Below are positions 29,297-38,099 of a stretch of 64,000 bases of DNA, in pieces. The stretch comes from an uncultured Bacilli bacterium (GTDB taxonomy: Bacteria > Bacillota_I > Bacilli_A > RF39 > UBA660), in contig CAKPCA010000004.1 in the NCBI GenBank assembly GCA_934141145.1, positions 1-64,000 of the forward strand. The letters run 5' to 3'. A program made the translations under genes and the position numbers. The stretch's first letter is position 1. Every line of letters begins with the position of its first letter. The notes beneath the pieces are model-generated. The model was not told the DNA's origin. It did not search any database and saw nothing but the letters and a program-made list of their open reading frames with translations.

Positions 29297-30395
29297 AATA
29301 TTCATACCAAAGTCCACTAGACTTAAGTTCATTTATTATTTTATTATGTTCTGCATCAGTTTTAGTAAAATATACTTTCATATTTTTATCTGCAACAAAG
29401 TATAAATAATCATTACTACTATATTCTATAGTTGCAAGTATAGATGTTGAGCTTGGATTACATATTGGACCTACTGGAAGTTTTCCTGCATTTGCGCTAC
29501 TTCTTGTGTTATATGGGTTTGGATTATTTATTTCTGATTTATATAAATCTCTTTCTCCAAGTTCTATTTTAAATGCATAGTATGTAGTTACATCACTACC
29601 TAAACTCATTTTTTTATTTAATCTATTTATAAATACACCTGCTATATTTTTTCTATCTTCTAAAGTTATTCCTTCACCCTCTACCATGGATGCAAGAGTA
29701 AGTATTTGATGAACTGACATATTACTTTTTTCTATTTCACTTTTATATTTTGTTAATATAACATTAGTTTGATCTAATAGTTTTTTAAATATATCTTGTA
29801 CACTAGCATTTACTTTAAATTCATATGTGTCTGGGGCTAAATAACCTTCAAGTGGATAATAAATATTCTTATCTAATATAACATTATCTAAAAACCAATA
29901 TTCATTTATTAAACTATTAATATATTCTTTATCTTCTAACACTTTAAATACATCATCATAACTATTAGAAGTATTTTTATCTATTATTTTAGCAATACCT
30001 CTCATAGTTTTTCCTTCATTAAATGTAATTGTTACTGTTTGATCTTTTACATTACTACCACTTTGTAATATCTTAAATATTTCTTTTAAACTAGAATTTC
30101 TATCTAGCATATAATTACCTGCTTGAAGACCTTCTATTTTATTTAATTTAATATATAAATCTGCAAAATACTTATTTTTAATAATTTTTTTCTTTTTAAG
30201 TGTTGCAGTAATTTGTCTAATTGTACTACCCTTTTCAATTTCAACCATAACTTTATCTGACTTATTTGATACGGGATTTACATTTTTACAACAAAATACT
30301 ATTCCAATAATCATTATAATAACTATAACTATTGGTAATATGTAAATTACTTTGAACTTTTTGCATTTTGTATTCTTTTTATTCTTCTTTTTCAT
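29295..30395 (-). CDS. mltG: Endolytic murein transglycosylase MltG
   Basis: This 366-residue protein is anchored by one N-terminal membrane helix (about 15-37) after a Lys-rich tail. A LysM-like region is followed by the YceG/MltG domain. The catalytic Glu lies in ASMVEGEG near residue 240, followed by INRLNKKMSLGSDVTTYYA, NPYNTR and GKLPVGPICNPS. MltG cuts nascent glycan strands and sets their length. Its ATG directly abuts the alaS stop codon TAG, with GAGGAGAAG inside alaS as ribosome site, so it is the last gene of the T-box-led operon. Confidence 0.95.
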   Translation of the reverse strand: MKKKNKKNTKCKKFKVIYILPIVIVIIMIIGIVFCCKNVNPVSNKSDKVMVEIEKGSTIRQITATLKKKKIIKNKYFADLYIKLNKIEGLQAGNYMLDRNSSLKEIFKILQSGSNVKDQTVTITFNEGKTMRGIAKIIDKNTSNSYDDVFKVLEDKEYINSLINEYWFLDNVILDKNIYYPLEGYLAPDTYEFKVNASVQDIFKKLLDQTNVILTKYKSEIEKSNMSVHQILTLASMVEGEGITLEDRKNIAGVFINRLNKKMSLGSDVTTYYAFKIELGERDLYKSEINNPNPYNTRSSANAGKLPVGPICNPSSTSILATIEYSSNDYLYFVADKNMKVYFTKTDAEHNKIINELKSSGLWYEY

Positions 30396-32150
30396 CTACT
30401 TCTCCTCTAATATAGCCTTAATTCTTCTAACACCAGCAGAACTTGCTTCTTCTTTTTTTATCTTAAAGTGACCAAGTTCACTTGTATTATTAACATGTGG
30501 TCCTCCACATAATTCCTTTGAAACATCTCCAATACTATAAACTGTTACAATGTCAGGATATTTCTCAATAAACATACATTCAGCACCTGATTTAATTGCT
30601 TCTTCTTTACTCATTTCTTTTTTAGTTACAGGTAGACCCTCATCTATCCATTTATTAACTAAATCTTCTGCATTCTTCTTTTCTTCATCTGTTAATTTAT
30701 GATCACAAGAAAAATCAAAACGCATTCTTTCATCAGTTATATTAGATCCTTTTTGATGTACATCTTTATTAATAACTACTTTTAATGCTGCATTAAGAAG
30801 ATGAGTTGCTGTATGATATTTAGTTTCTATTTCACTGTTACCAGCAAGTCCACCTTTAAACTTACCAGCAGATGCTGTTCTAGATAATTCTTGATGTGCT
30901 TTAAATTTTTCATAGAAACCTTTTTCATCTACAGTAAGTCCTCTTTCTTTTGCAAGTTCTAAAGTAAGTTCAATTGGAAAACCATAAGTATCATATAATT
31001 TAAATGCTAAATCTTTGTTTATTTCATTTTCATTTAAATTTTTAACAATTTTTTCAAATTCTCTAAGTCCTTTTTCAAGTGTACGACTAAATTTAATTTT
31101 TTCATTTTTAAGTACTTCCATAACTACATTTTCATTTGTACTTAACTCACTATAATATTTTTTATATTCATCTATTATATTTTTAGCAATTTCACTTTCC
31201 CAGTTACTATTAATATCTATATCTATCATTTTTGCATATCTAATTGCTCTTCTAATTAATCTTCTAAGTATATAACCTTGGTCTGTATTACTTGGTTTAA
31301 TACCTGCTGGATCACTTGAAATAAATACTGCTGCTTTAATATGATCAGCAATTATTCTAAATGCTTTTTCATTACCATAATAACTTTTACCTGATATTTC
31401 TTCTATCTTCTTTATAGTACCTTTCCATATACTTGATTCATAGTTATCATTAACTCCTTCAAGTACTGCTGTTATTCTTTCGAGTCCCATACCTGTATCA
31501 ACATTTTTCTTAGGAAGTACTACTAAAGTTCCATCTTCTTTTCTTTCATATTGCATAAATACATTATTCCATATTTCAACCCATCTATCATCATCTGGAT
31601 CAAATGTTTCTGGAATTTCATCATCACTTCTAAAATAGAATATTTCAGTATCTGTTCCACATGGTCCAACTTCTCCTGCACTCCAGAAATTATCTTCACT
31701 AGTTTTTGCTATTCTTTCTTGTTTTATTCCATGACTTAACCAATAATTTTCACTTTCAATATCTTCTTCTAATACATCATTACCTTTAAATACAGTAACT
31801 GCAAGTCTTTCAATTGGAATATTAAGTACTTTAGTCAAAAATTCAAAACTATATTCTATACTTTCTTTTTTAAAATAATCACCTAAAGACCAGTTACCAA
31901 GCATTTCAAAGAATGTATGATGAGTTACATCTCCAACTTCATCTAAGTCATTTGTTCTAATACATTTTTGATAATCACAAAGTCTTGTTCCATATGGATG
32001 AACTTCCCCCATTAAATATGGTACAAGTGGCTGCATACCTGCAGTATTAAATAATACTGATGGATCATTTTCTGGTACAACTGGCGCACTAGGTATTTGT
32101 TTATGTCCTTTACTTACAAAAAATTCTATATATTTATCTCTTATATTCAT
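30396..32150 (-). CDS. alaS: Alanyl-tRNA synthetase, short form without the C-terminal domain
   Basis: This 584-residue enzyme charges tRNA-Ala. The class II core begins RDKYIEFFVSKGHKQIPSAP with NDPSVLFNTAGMQPL, and the editing domain carries the zinc ligands in YHTATHLLNAAL near 447 and ELCGGPHVNNT near 550. The protein ends at KIKKEEASSAGVRRIKAILEEK, immediately after the editing domain, whereas standard AlaRS is near 870 residues with a DHHA1/C-Ala domain. The sequence continues into mltG, so this is not a frameshift in the window. The ribosome site is AAGAAGG. Confidence 0.94.
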   Translation of the reverse strand: MNIRDKYIEFFVSKGHKQIPSAPVVPENDPSVLFNTAGMQPLVPYLMGEVHPYGTRLCDYQKCIRTNDLDEVGDVTHHTFFEMLGNWSLGDYFKKESIEYSFEFLTKVLNIPIERLAVTVFKGNDVLEEDIESENYWLSHGIKQERIAKTSEDNFWSAGEVGPCGTDTEIFYFRSDDEIPETFDPDDDRWVEIWNNVFMQYERKEDGTLVVLPKKNVDTGMGLERITAVLEGVNDNYESSIWKGTIKKIEEISGKSYYGNEKAFRIIADHIKAAVFISSDPAGIKPSNTDQGYILRRLIRRAIRYAKMIDIDINSNWESEIAKNIIDEYKKYYSELSTNENVVMEVLKNEKIKFSRTLEKGLREFEKIVKNLNENEINKDLAFKLYDTYGFPIELTLELAKERGLTVDEKGFYEKFKAHQELSRTASAGKFKGGLAGNSEIETKYHTATHLLNAALKVVINKDVHQKGSNITDERMRFDFSCDHKLTDEEKKNAEDLVNKWIDEGLPVTKKEMSKEEAIKSGAECMFIEKYPDIVTVYSIGDVSKELCGGPHVNNTSELGHFKIKKEEASSAGVRRIKAILEEK

Positions 32151-32167
32151 TTTAATTACCTTCTTTC

Positions 32168-33490
32168 TTATAAATTCATTTTTCTTTCTTCTTTATATTT
32201 ATTATAATCATATTTTTCTAGTAATTCTTGTTTTTTTATTCCATATGATTTTTCAAATTGTTTTTGTACAATAAATAATTTTCTATAATTATTCATATCT
32301 ATATCAATTCCTTTATCTTTATAAAATGAATATCTTGCATAACTTAAATTTATACTTTGCATTAATTTTTTTGAATCAATAACTGCAAGTTCATGCATAT
32401 CAATAAAATCATAAAATTCTATTTTTTGTTTAATATTTTCTATTGATAAACCATAAATCGCAGGGAAAGCTTTTGTCATCTTGATTACTTCTTCTTTGGT
32501 GTAACCTAATACAATTATATCAGATATTTTTTGCTTCATATTTTCTATTGATAAACTATAAATTGCAGGTGAAGTTTTTGTCATCTTGATTACTTCTTCT
32601 TTGGTATAACCTAAAGCAATCATATCTTCTATTTTTTGTTTAACATTTTCTATTGAATAACCATAAATTGCAGGTAAACTTTTTGTCATCTTGATTACTT
32701 CTTCTTTGGTATAACCTAATGCAATTATATCTTCTATTTTTTGTTTAATATTCTCTATTGAATAACTATAAATTGCAGGTAAAGTTTTTGTCATTTTGAT
32801 TACTTCTTTTTTGGTATAACCTAAAGCAATCATATCTTCTATTTTTTGTTTAATATTTTCTATTGAATAACTATAAATTGCAGGTAAAGTTTTTGTCATC
32901 TTGATTACTTCTTCTTTGGTGTAACCTAATACAATTATATCATCTATTTTTTGCTTCATATTTTCTATTGAATGACTATAAATTGCAGGTGAAGTTTTTG
33001 TCATTTTGATTACTTCTTCTTTACTGTAACCTAATGCAATTATATCATCTATTTTTTGCTTCATATTTTCTATTGAATGACTATAAATTGCAGGTGAAGT
33101 TTTTGTCATCCTGATTACTTCTTCTTTGGTGTATCCTAGGTCAATCATATCTTCTATTTTTTGTTTAATATTTTCTATTGAATAATTATAAATTGAAGGT
33201 AAACTTTTTGTCATTTTAATTACTTCTTTTTTGGTATAACCTAAAGCAATCATATCTTCTATTTTTTGCTTCATATTTTCTATTGATAAACCATAAATTG
33301 CAGGTAAAGTTTTTGTCATTTTTATTACTTCTTCTTTTGTATAACCCATTTTAAGAAGATAATCAAAATTATCTTTTAACTTTTTTATTAAGGTTTCATC
33401 CTTTATACCAATTATTACATGATTATTTCTTATTATTTCATATTCCTCTTCGGTATATCCTAATTTTATAAATTCTTCCTTTAATGTCAT
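32168..33490 (-). CDS. mTERF-like helical repeat protein (nine 35-residue repeats)
   Basis: This 440-residue protein has an N-terminal cap MTLKEEFIKLGYTEEEYEII. Nine repeat units of 35 residues follow, typified by IENIKQKIEDMIAL and GYTKEEVIKMTKTLPAIY, and then a C-terminal cap (EFYDFIDMHELAVIDSKK). The invariant Pro and the LGYTKEEV helix turn match the consensus of mitochondrial termination factor (mTERF) repeats, which build nucleic-acid-binding superhelices in eukaryotes. No bacterial function is known to me. Start: ATG after AGGTGG. It lies between a paralogue fused to cmk and alaS in one operon. Confidence 0.75.
   Translation of the reverse strand: MTLKEEFIKLGYTEEEYEIIRNNHVIIGIKDETLIKKLKDNFDYLLKMGYTKEEVIKMTKTLPAIYGLSIENMKQKIEDMIALGYTKKEVIKMTKSLPSIYNYSIENIKQKIEDMIDLGYTKEEVIRMTKTSPAIYSHSIENMKQKIDDIIALGYSKEEVIKMTKTSPAIYSHSIENMKQKIDDIIVLGYTKEEVIKMTKTLPAIYSYSIENIKQKIEDMIALGYTKKEVIKMTKTLPAIYSYSIENIKQKIEDIIALGYTKEEVIKMTKSLPAIYGYSIENVKQKIEDMIALGYTKEEVIKMTKTSPAIYSLSIENMKQKISDIIVLGYTKEEVIKMTKAFPAIYGLSIENIKQKIEFYDFIDMHELAVIDSKKLMQSINLSYARYSFYKDKGIDIDMNNYRKLFIVQKQFEKSYGIKKQELLEKYDYNKYKEERKMNL
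32440..33350. repeat. 105-bp tandem coding repeat, about nine copies
   Basis: Each unit contains near-identical blocks such as CATATTTTCTATTGA and GTTTTTGTCATCTTGATT at 105-base spacing. They encode the 35-residue mTERF-like unit. Copies differ at few positions, so unequal recombination can change copy number. Confidence 0.9.
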
Positions 33491-33506
33491 TTTATCCACC
33501 TACTTT

Positions 33507-33902
33507 TTATATTTCATTAAATATTATCGAGTTTGAGTCTAAATCATCTATTATATCTTCTAATTCTTCGCCACTATCTAATCTACTATTTATATACTTT
33601 TCTATTTCAAATACTTCTAAATTTAATATATATGGATTTGAATCAAACAATATATTTAACATATCAAACCCATATGATTTTAATTTATTTATTAATCTTA
33701 ATATACCATCATTTGTTCTATCCAAATACATTGGATTACTGCTGATAATATTTATTACTTGATTTTCATCACAATTAACTTTTTCTAATATTATTTCTTT
33801 TTCTTTTATTTCCTTTTCACTCATTTCTGATATAGAAGGAACTAATTCTAACATATTTTTTATTGTATTTTCACTTATACCTATTCTATATAATTCTTCC
33901 AT
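33507..33902 (-). CDS. Small protein with diverged mTERF-like repeats
   Basis: This 131-residue helical protein holds two or three loosely conserved units. The clearest is NVIN-type text around IISSNPMYLDRTNDGI, LKSYGFDML and LFDSNPYILNLE, where the Asn-Pro and the leucine spacing mirror mTERF units. The start is the ATG after AAAGGA, 16 bases inside the end of the cmk fusion gene, so translation is likely coupled. It sits between the two long repeat genes and may be an old, diverged family member. Confidence 0.6.
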   Translation of the reverse strand: MEELYRIGISENTIKNMLELVPSISEMSEKEIKEKEIILEKVNCDENQVINIISSNPMYLDRTNDGILRLINKLKSYGFDMLNILFDSNPYILNLEVFEIEKYINSRLDSGEELEDIIDDLDSNSIIFNEI

Positions 33903-35346
33903 TTTCTTTTTTCCTTTCTTCTTTATATTTATTATAATCATATTTTTCTAGTAATTCTTGTTTTTTTATTCTATATGATTTTTCAAATTGTTTTTGATTG
34001 ATAAATAATTTTCTATAATTATTCATATCTATATCAATTTCTTTATCTTTATAAAATGAATATCTTGCATAACTTAAATTTACACTTTGCATCAAAATTT
34101 TTGAATCAATAACTGCAAGCTTATGCATATTGATTGAATCATAAAATTCTATCTTTTGTTTAATATTTTCTATTGATAAACTATAAATTGAAGGAAAAGC
34201 TTTGGTCATCTTGATTACTTCTTCTCTAGTGTATCCTAATGCAATTATATCTTCTATCTTTTGTTTAATATTTTCTATTGATAAACTATAAATTGTAGGT
34301 AAGCTTTTTGTCATCTTGATTACTTCTTCTTTGGTGTATCCTAATGCAATCATATCTTCTATCTTTTGTTTAATATTTTCTATTGATAAACTATAAATTG
34401 AAGGTAAAGTTTTTGTCATCTTAATTACTTCTTCTTTGGTGTATCCTAATGCAATCATATCTTCTATCTTTTGTTTAATATTTTCTATTGATAAACGATA
34501 AATTGCAGATAAAGTTTTTGTCATTTTTATTACTTCTTCTTTTGTATAACCCATTTTAAGAAGATAATCAAAATTATCTTTTAACTTTTTTATTAAGGTT
34601 TCATCCTTTATACCAATTATTACATGATTATTTCTTATTATTTCATATTCTTCTTCAGTATATCCTAATTTTATAAATTCTTCCTTTAATGTCATTTTAG
34701 TTTTTTTCTTCACAATATCTATTATTTTATTTACTACTTCATCAATAGTCATATTACTAGTATCGATATATATTTGATCATCTGTTTTCTTTAGTGCTCC
34801 AACTTTTTTATGCATATCATTATAATCTCTTTTAGCAATATTATCTCTTATTTCACTTTCATTCATATCAATGCCTTTTTCTTTATTTTGTTGAAGTCTT
34901 CTTTTTACTCTTTCATCTAAAGATGCATCAAGGTAAAATTTAAAGTCAGCATTTGGAAATACTACTGTTGTAATATCTCTACCTTCCATTATTACATTTT
35001 TACCTTTAGCCATATTTCTTTGAAGAGCTACTAAGTTTTCTCTTACTTTTTCTATGCTTGATACCTCAGATACTATTTTAGTAACATCTTTTTCTCTAAT
35101 TCTATCAGTTACTTCTTCTTTATTTAAAAATACTCTAGAGTCTTCTGTTAAATTTATATCAACATTTTTTGATATTTCTATAATTTTATCAGTTTCTTCT
35201 AAGTTTACTCCTTCTTTTAACATTTCAAGTGCAACACATCTATAAGTTGCTCCTGTATCAATATTAACTAAATTTAATTTTTTTGAAACTAAACTTGCGA
35301 TAGTTCCTTTCCCACTTCCAGCAGGTCCATCAATTGCGATTATCAT
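33886..35346 (-). CDS. cmk: Cytidylate kinase fused to an mTERF-like repeat domain
   Basis: This 486-residue fusion begins with a complete cytidylate kinase (about 1-212). It has the P-loop DGPAGSGKGTIA, DTGATYR, GRDITTVVFPNADFKFYLDA and RRLQQNKEKG, and phosphorylates CMP and dCMP. After VNKIIDIVKKKTK comes a domain starting MTLKEEFIKLGYTEEE, the exact N-terminus of the downstream repeat protein, with four 35-residue mTERF-like units and the same C-terminal cap. The start after GGAGGTG removes an unsupported 11-residue extension. It is the first gene behind a T-box leader. Known Cmk proteins end near residue 220-230. Confidence 0.9.
   Translation of the reverse strand: MIIAIDGPAGSGKGTIASLVSKKLNLVNIDTGATYRCVALEMLKEGVNLEETDKIIEISKNVDINLTEDSRVFLNKEEVTDRIREKDVTKIVSEVSSIEKVRENLVALQRNMAKGKNVIMEGRDITTVVFPNADFKFYLDASLDERVKRRLQQNKEKGIDMNESEIRDNIAKRDYNDMHKKVGALKKTDDQIYIDTSNMTIDEVVNKIIDIVKKKTKMTLKEEFIKLGYTEEEYEIIRNNHVIIGIKDETLIKKLKDNFDYLLKMGYTKEEVIKMTKTLSAIYRLSIENIKQKIEDMIALGYTKEEVIKMTKTLPSIYSLSIENIKQKIEDMIALGYTKEEVIKMTKSLPTIYSLSIENIKQKIEDIIALGYTREEVIKMTKAFPSIYSLSIENIKQKIEFYDSINMHKLAVIDSKILMQSVNLSYARYSFYKDKEIDIDMNNYRKLFINQKQFEKSYRIKKQELLEKYDYNKYKEERKKENGRII
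34175..34560. repeat. 105-bp tandem coding repeat, about four copies
   Basis: These are the same 35-residue unit as at 32440-33350, in the C-terminal part of the cmk fusion. The flanks of the two arrays are also near-identical, showing a recent gene duplication. Confidence 0.88.
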
Positions 35347-35580
35347 AAAACACCTCCATATATAAAAAGGATAGTACATTACCCATTTAAGGAGTGCATA
35401 TGCACGGTACCATCCTTTTATTTACTTAATTATTTTAACGACTATTTAAGCCGGCATAAAGCATCTCCAGTAGTAGCGCTTTCATTAATAATTAATATTA
35501 GTTTTTCACCAATCACTAACTCTCTATAAATAATTATTAATTACTTTCTACTTTCATAGAATTTAAAACTATAAAAAATA
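35347..35580 (-). promoter_or_regulatory. T-box leader, probably alanine-specific
   Basis: On the minus strand the leader has stem I elements AGAGAG and GGTGAAAA (35503-35525), closed by ATTAATAATTA with its complement. The T-box GGATGGTACCGTGCA lies at 35401-35415. A terminator follows in which AAAAGGAT pairs with ATCCTTTT. After stem I the sequence reads GAAAGCGCTA (35474-35483), offering GCG or GCT (Ala) at the position where the valS leader has GTA. The operon includes alaS as fourth gene. The specifier is inferred. A TATAAT box lies at 35588-35593. Confidence 0.8.
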
Positions 35581-35628
35581 CAAATATATTATAACAAAAA
35601 TTAAATAATATATCTACATAAAAAGATA

Positions 35629-37995
35629 TTATTTTTTAATAATATCCTTATTTTTACTTTCTTTCATAGAAATATATGTTATTAAACTAACACCTATAAA
35701 TAATATACTAAATACAAGTACTAAACTATTTTGAACTTCAAAGAATAAGAATATAGTTGTGATTAATAATGTAACACATCCAAATGTAACAAATGGACTG
35801 TCTTTTTTAGTCAAACCAATTATTACATACACAACAGATAATATTAAACTGTATATGTAAAGTACTGTATCATCATGAATGTTAGTTATTATTGTAATAT
35901 AAAGCATTGATAGCAATACTAATTCAAATACATATTTTAGGGCACTATCTTTAAATTTAATAACTTTTTCACCAAATATTAATATATAAACAATTAATGG
36001 TGTAATAGCAAATTCTAAGTTATAATTTGCAATTGCATCTATATTTCCTACTAATGAATAATATGGAATAAGTATTACTGGTGTATAGCAAATTAATTTT
36101 CTATCTGTTTCTACTCTCATTAAGAACATTATTGTTAATATTATTACAAATGTTACAAGCGATAATATTGATGAAATAACAGTTATATCTATGAAGCATC
36201 TAAATAAATTATATATTATAAAGAATCCTAATAATGTATATAAGTATCTAAATATAAATGCTAAATCTTTATTTCTAAATGTATTATAATATATAAATGC
36301 ATAACCTAATACATTAAAGCAAACTCCCATTATTTTGTAATCTTTGAAATTTTCCATTGATGCTAAAACAATAGAAACTATTCCAAGTATTTCAAATACT
36401 TTACTATTTAATTTTTTTACATTTTTAGTAACTAAGCTTATAAATGTAAATAGTACAGCAAATGATACAAATATATAATATGATTGTACATCCATTTTTA
36501 TAAATAATATAAATAAATTAACTATAGTACCGATAAGTAAGAAGTTTCTAACACCTGGTTTATCATCAAAATATAATTTTAATATAAAGTAATAAATCCA
36601 TATTACTTCGTGTACTATATTTACAAGCATATTATTACCAGATAAGAATAATGATGATATTATTATAAATATATATGATAATATTTCATATGCTATACAC
36701 ATTTTACTTTTTCTTGTCTTTAAAACTACATAGATTAATGAATACATAACACTTGCGACTAAACAAATATATTCATTACTAGTTATAGATAACATCTTGA
36801 CTAAAGATAATACTACAAAGAAGATATCAAACATTATATAACTATTTAATATAGCTTTATAAGTCTTACTTATTTCTATTTTATATGTAAATATATTAGA
36901 TGCAAGAACTACACCAAAACATATAAGTGACAATACATAACCGTAATTAAGTGATACACTAAGTATAATTAATAATGTAATTGTACTAAATATATATGTA
37001 ACTATTTTAAATAATTTGTTATTTAATAAATAACTAATAAAGAATTGTAATAATACTACTGATATAGACATAAATATTGAGATATTATTATAATCTTCTA
37101 ATACATAATTAGTAAGTAATAATAAAACTAATATAATAAATGGTGGCATTATCATATTAAATGCACTATTCTTTGATTTAAATAAAATAATATATGATGA
37201 TAGAATATAAACTATACAATCGATAATTATAAATATATTTAAATCAGAATCCTCAAAGAATAAGAAAACTATAATAGGAATAACCATAATAACTAATAAC
37301 ACTCTAATATATTTTCTAAATGTACTTGAGATATTATTTTCTTTAAATAATGTTATTACTTGTAATATTAAGTTAAATATAATAATTGATGTAAATGGTA
37401 TCGCATAACTTAATACATCATCATACCAAACATTATTGTTAATTAATTTGTATGCATATAAAGATATTTCTAAAGCAAAAGCATTTAAAAATATGTACGA
37501 AAAATATAGATATGCTTTTGTTTTAGTAAATTTATAACTAATAATATAAATAATACTACATACTAAAAACGAAATAGCAAGATATATAAATATATTTGCG
37601 CCTTCTAAGAAACTTCCTAATAATTCGTTGCTAGTTAAAAGACAAAGTATAATTGGAACTAAAAGTACTCCTATCATATAAAGAGCTTTATAACCATAAT
37701 CTGTTTTCTTCTTTAATATTATGGATGTATAAATAAATACAATTGATTCAACGCTTAAAAATATAACCTTAAATAACATGGATATATTATTAAATGAGAA
37801 TAAAGAAAATATTAAACTTGCTATTATTATAAGAGCAAGACCAGTATTTAATAAAATCTTTTGGTTTTTAACTTCCCTTTTCTTAATATTTTTTTCTTTT
37901 ATTTTTTCAATACCTAACCTAGTAGGTTTACCACATTTTGGACAAAAGTTACTATTTTCATTTAACTTGCATCCACAATTACCACAATAATTCAC
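35629..37995 (-). CDS. Zinc-ribbon polytopic membrane protein
   Basis: This 788-residue protein begins with a four-Cys zinc ribbon (YCGNCGC and FCPKCGKP, residues 3-24). A Lys-rich connector follows, and then some twenty or more hydrophobic helices fill the rest. No transporter or enzyme signature was recognised. The start codon is GTG after AGAAGGTG. Zinc-ribbon plus many-helix proteins are common envelope proteins of unknown role in Firmicutes. It is a single gene between the T-box leader and the second prepilin-like gene. Confidence 0.8.
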   Translation of the reverse strand: MNYCGNCGCKLNENSNFCPKCGKPTRLGIEKIKEKNIKKREVKNQKILLNTGLALIIIASLIFSLFSFNNISMLFKVIFLSVESIVFIYTSIILKKKTDYGYKALYMIGVLLVPIILCLLTSNELLGSFLEGANIFIYLAISFLVCSIIYIISYKFTKTKAYLYFSYIFLNAFALEISLYAYKLINNNVWYDDVLSYAIPFTSIIIFNLILQVITLFKENNISSTFRKYIRVLLVIMVIPIIVFLFFEDSDLNIFIIIDCIVYILSSYIILFKSKNSAFNMIMPPFIILVLLLLTNYVLEDYNNISIFMSISVVLLQFFISYLLNNKLFKIVTYIFSTITLLIILSVSLNYGYVLSLICFGVVLASNIFTYKIEISKTYKAILNSYIMFDIFFVVLSLVKMLSITSNEYICLVASVMYSLIYVVLKTRKSKMCIAYEILSYIFIIISSLFLSGNNMLVNIVHEVIWIYYFILKLYFDDKPGVRNFLLIGTIVNLFILFIKMDVQSYYIFVSFAVLFTFISLVTKNVKKLNSKVFEILGIVSIVLASMENFKDYKIMGVCFNVLGYAFIYYNTFRNKDLAFIFRYLYTLLGFFIIYNLFRCFIDITVISSILSLVTFVIILTIMFLMRVETDRKLICYTPVILIPYYSLVGNIDAIANYNLEFAITPLIVYILIFGEKVIKFKDSALKYVFELVLLSMLYITIITNIHDDTVLYIYSLILSVVYVIIGLTKKDSPFVTFGCVTLLITTIFLFFEVQNSLVLVFSILFIGVSLITYISMKESKNKDIIKK

Positions 37996-38064
37996 AAAAT
38001 CACCTTCTTATTAATATATATTTATTATATAACAAATATATCAAAATGAAAAGAAATATTAAAA

Positions 38065-38085
38065 AAAGATACCAATAGTATCTTT
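38065..38085 (-). terminator. Terminator after the second prepilin-like gene
   Basis: The stem AAAGATAC/GTATCTTT has a CAATA loop and lies 15 bases past the stop of the gene at 38100-40001. Confidence 0.6.
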
Positions 38086-38099
38086 AATTTAATATTTAA

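Noticed and set aside
32440..33350. Regular 105-base repeats resembling a CRISPR or satellite array
   Set aside because: The repeats are a multiple of three, stay in one open frame and encode a conserved 35-residue unit; there are no unique spacers.
35461..35483. Leu (CTT) or Met (ATG) specifier in the first T-box
   Set aside because: These triplets lie further from the stem I helix than the GTA of the valine leader does; GCG/GCT at the matching place agrees with alaS in the operon. It remains an inference.
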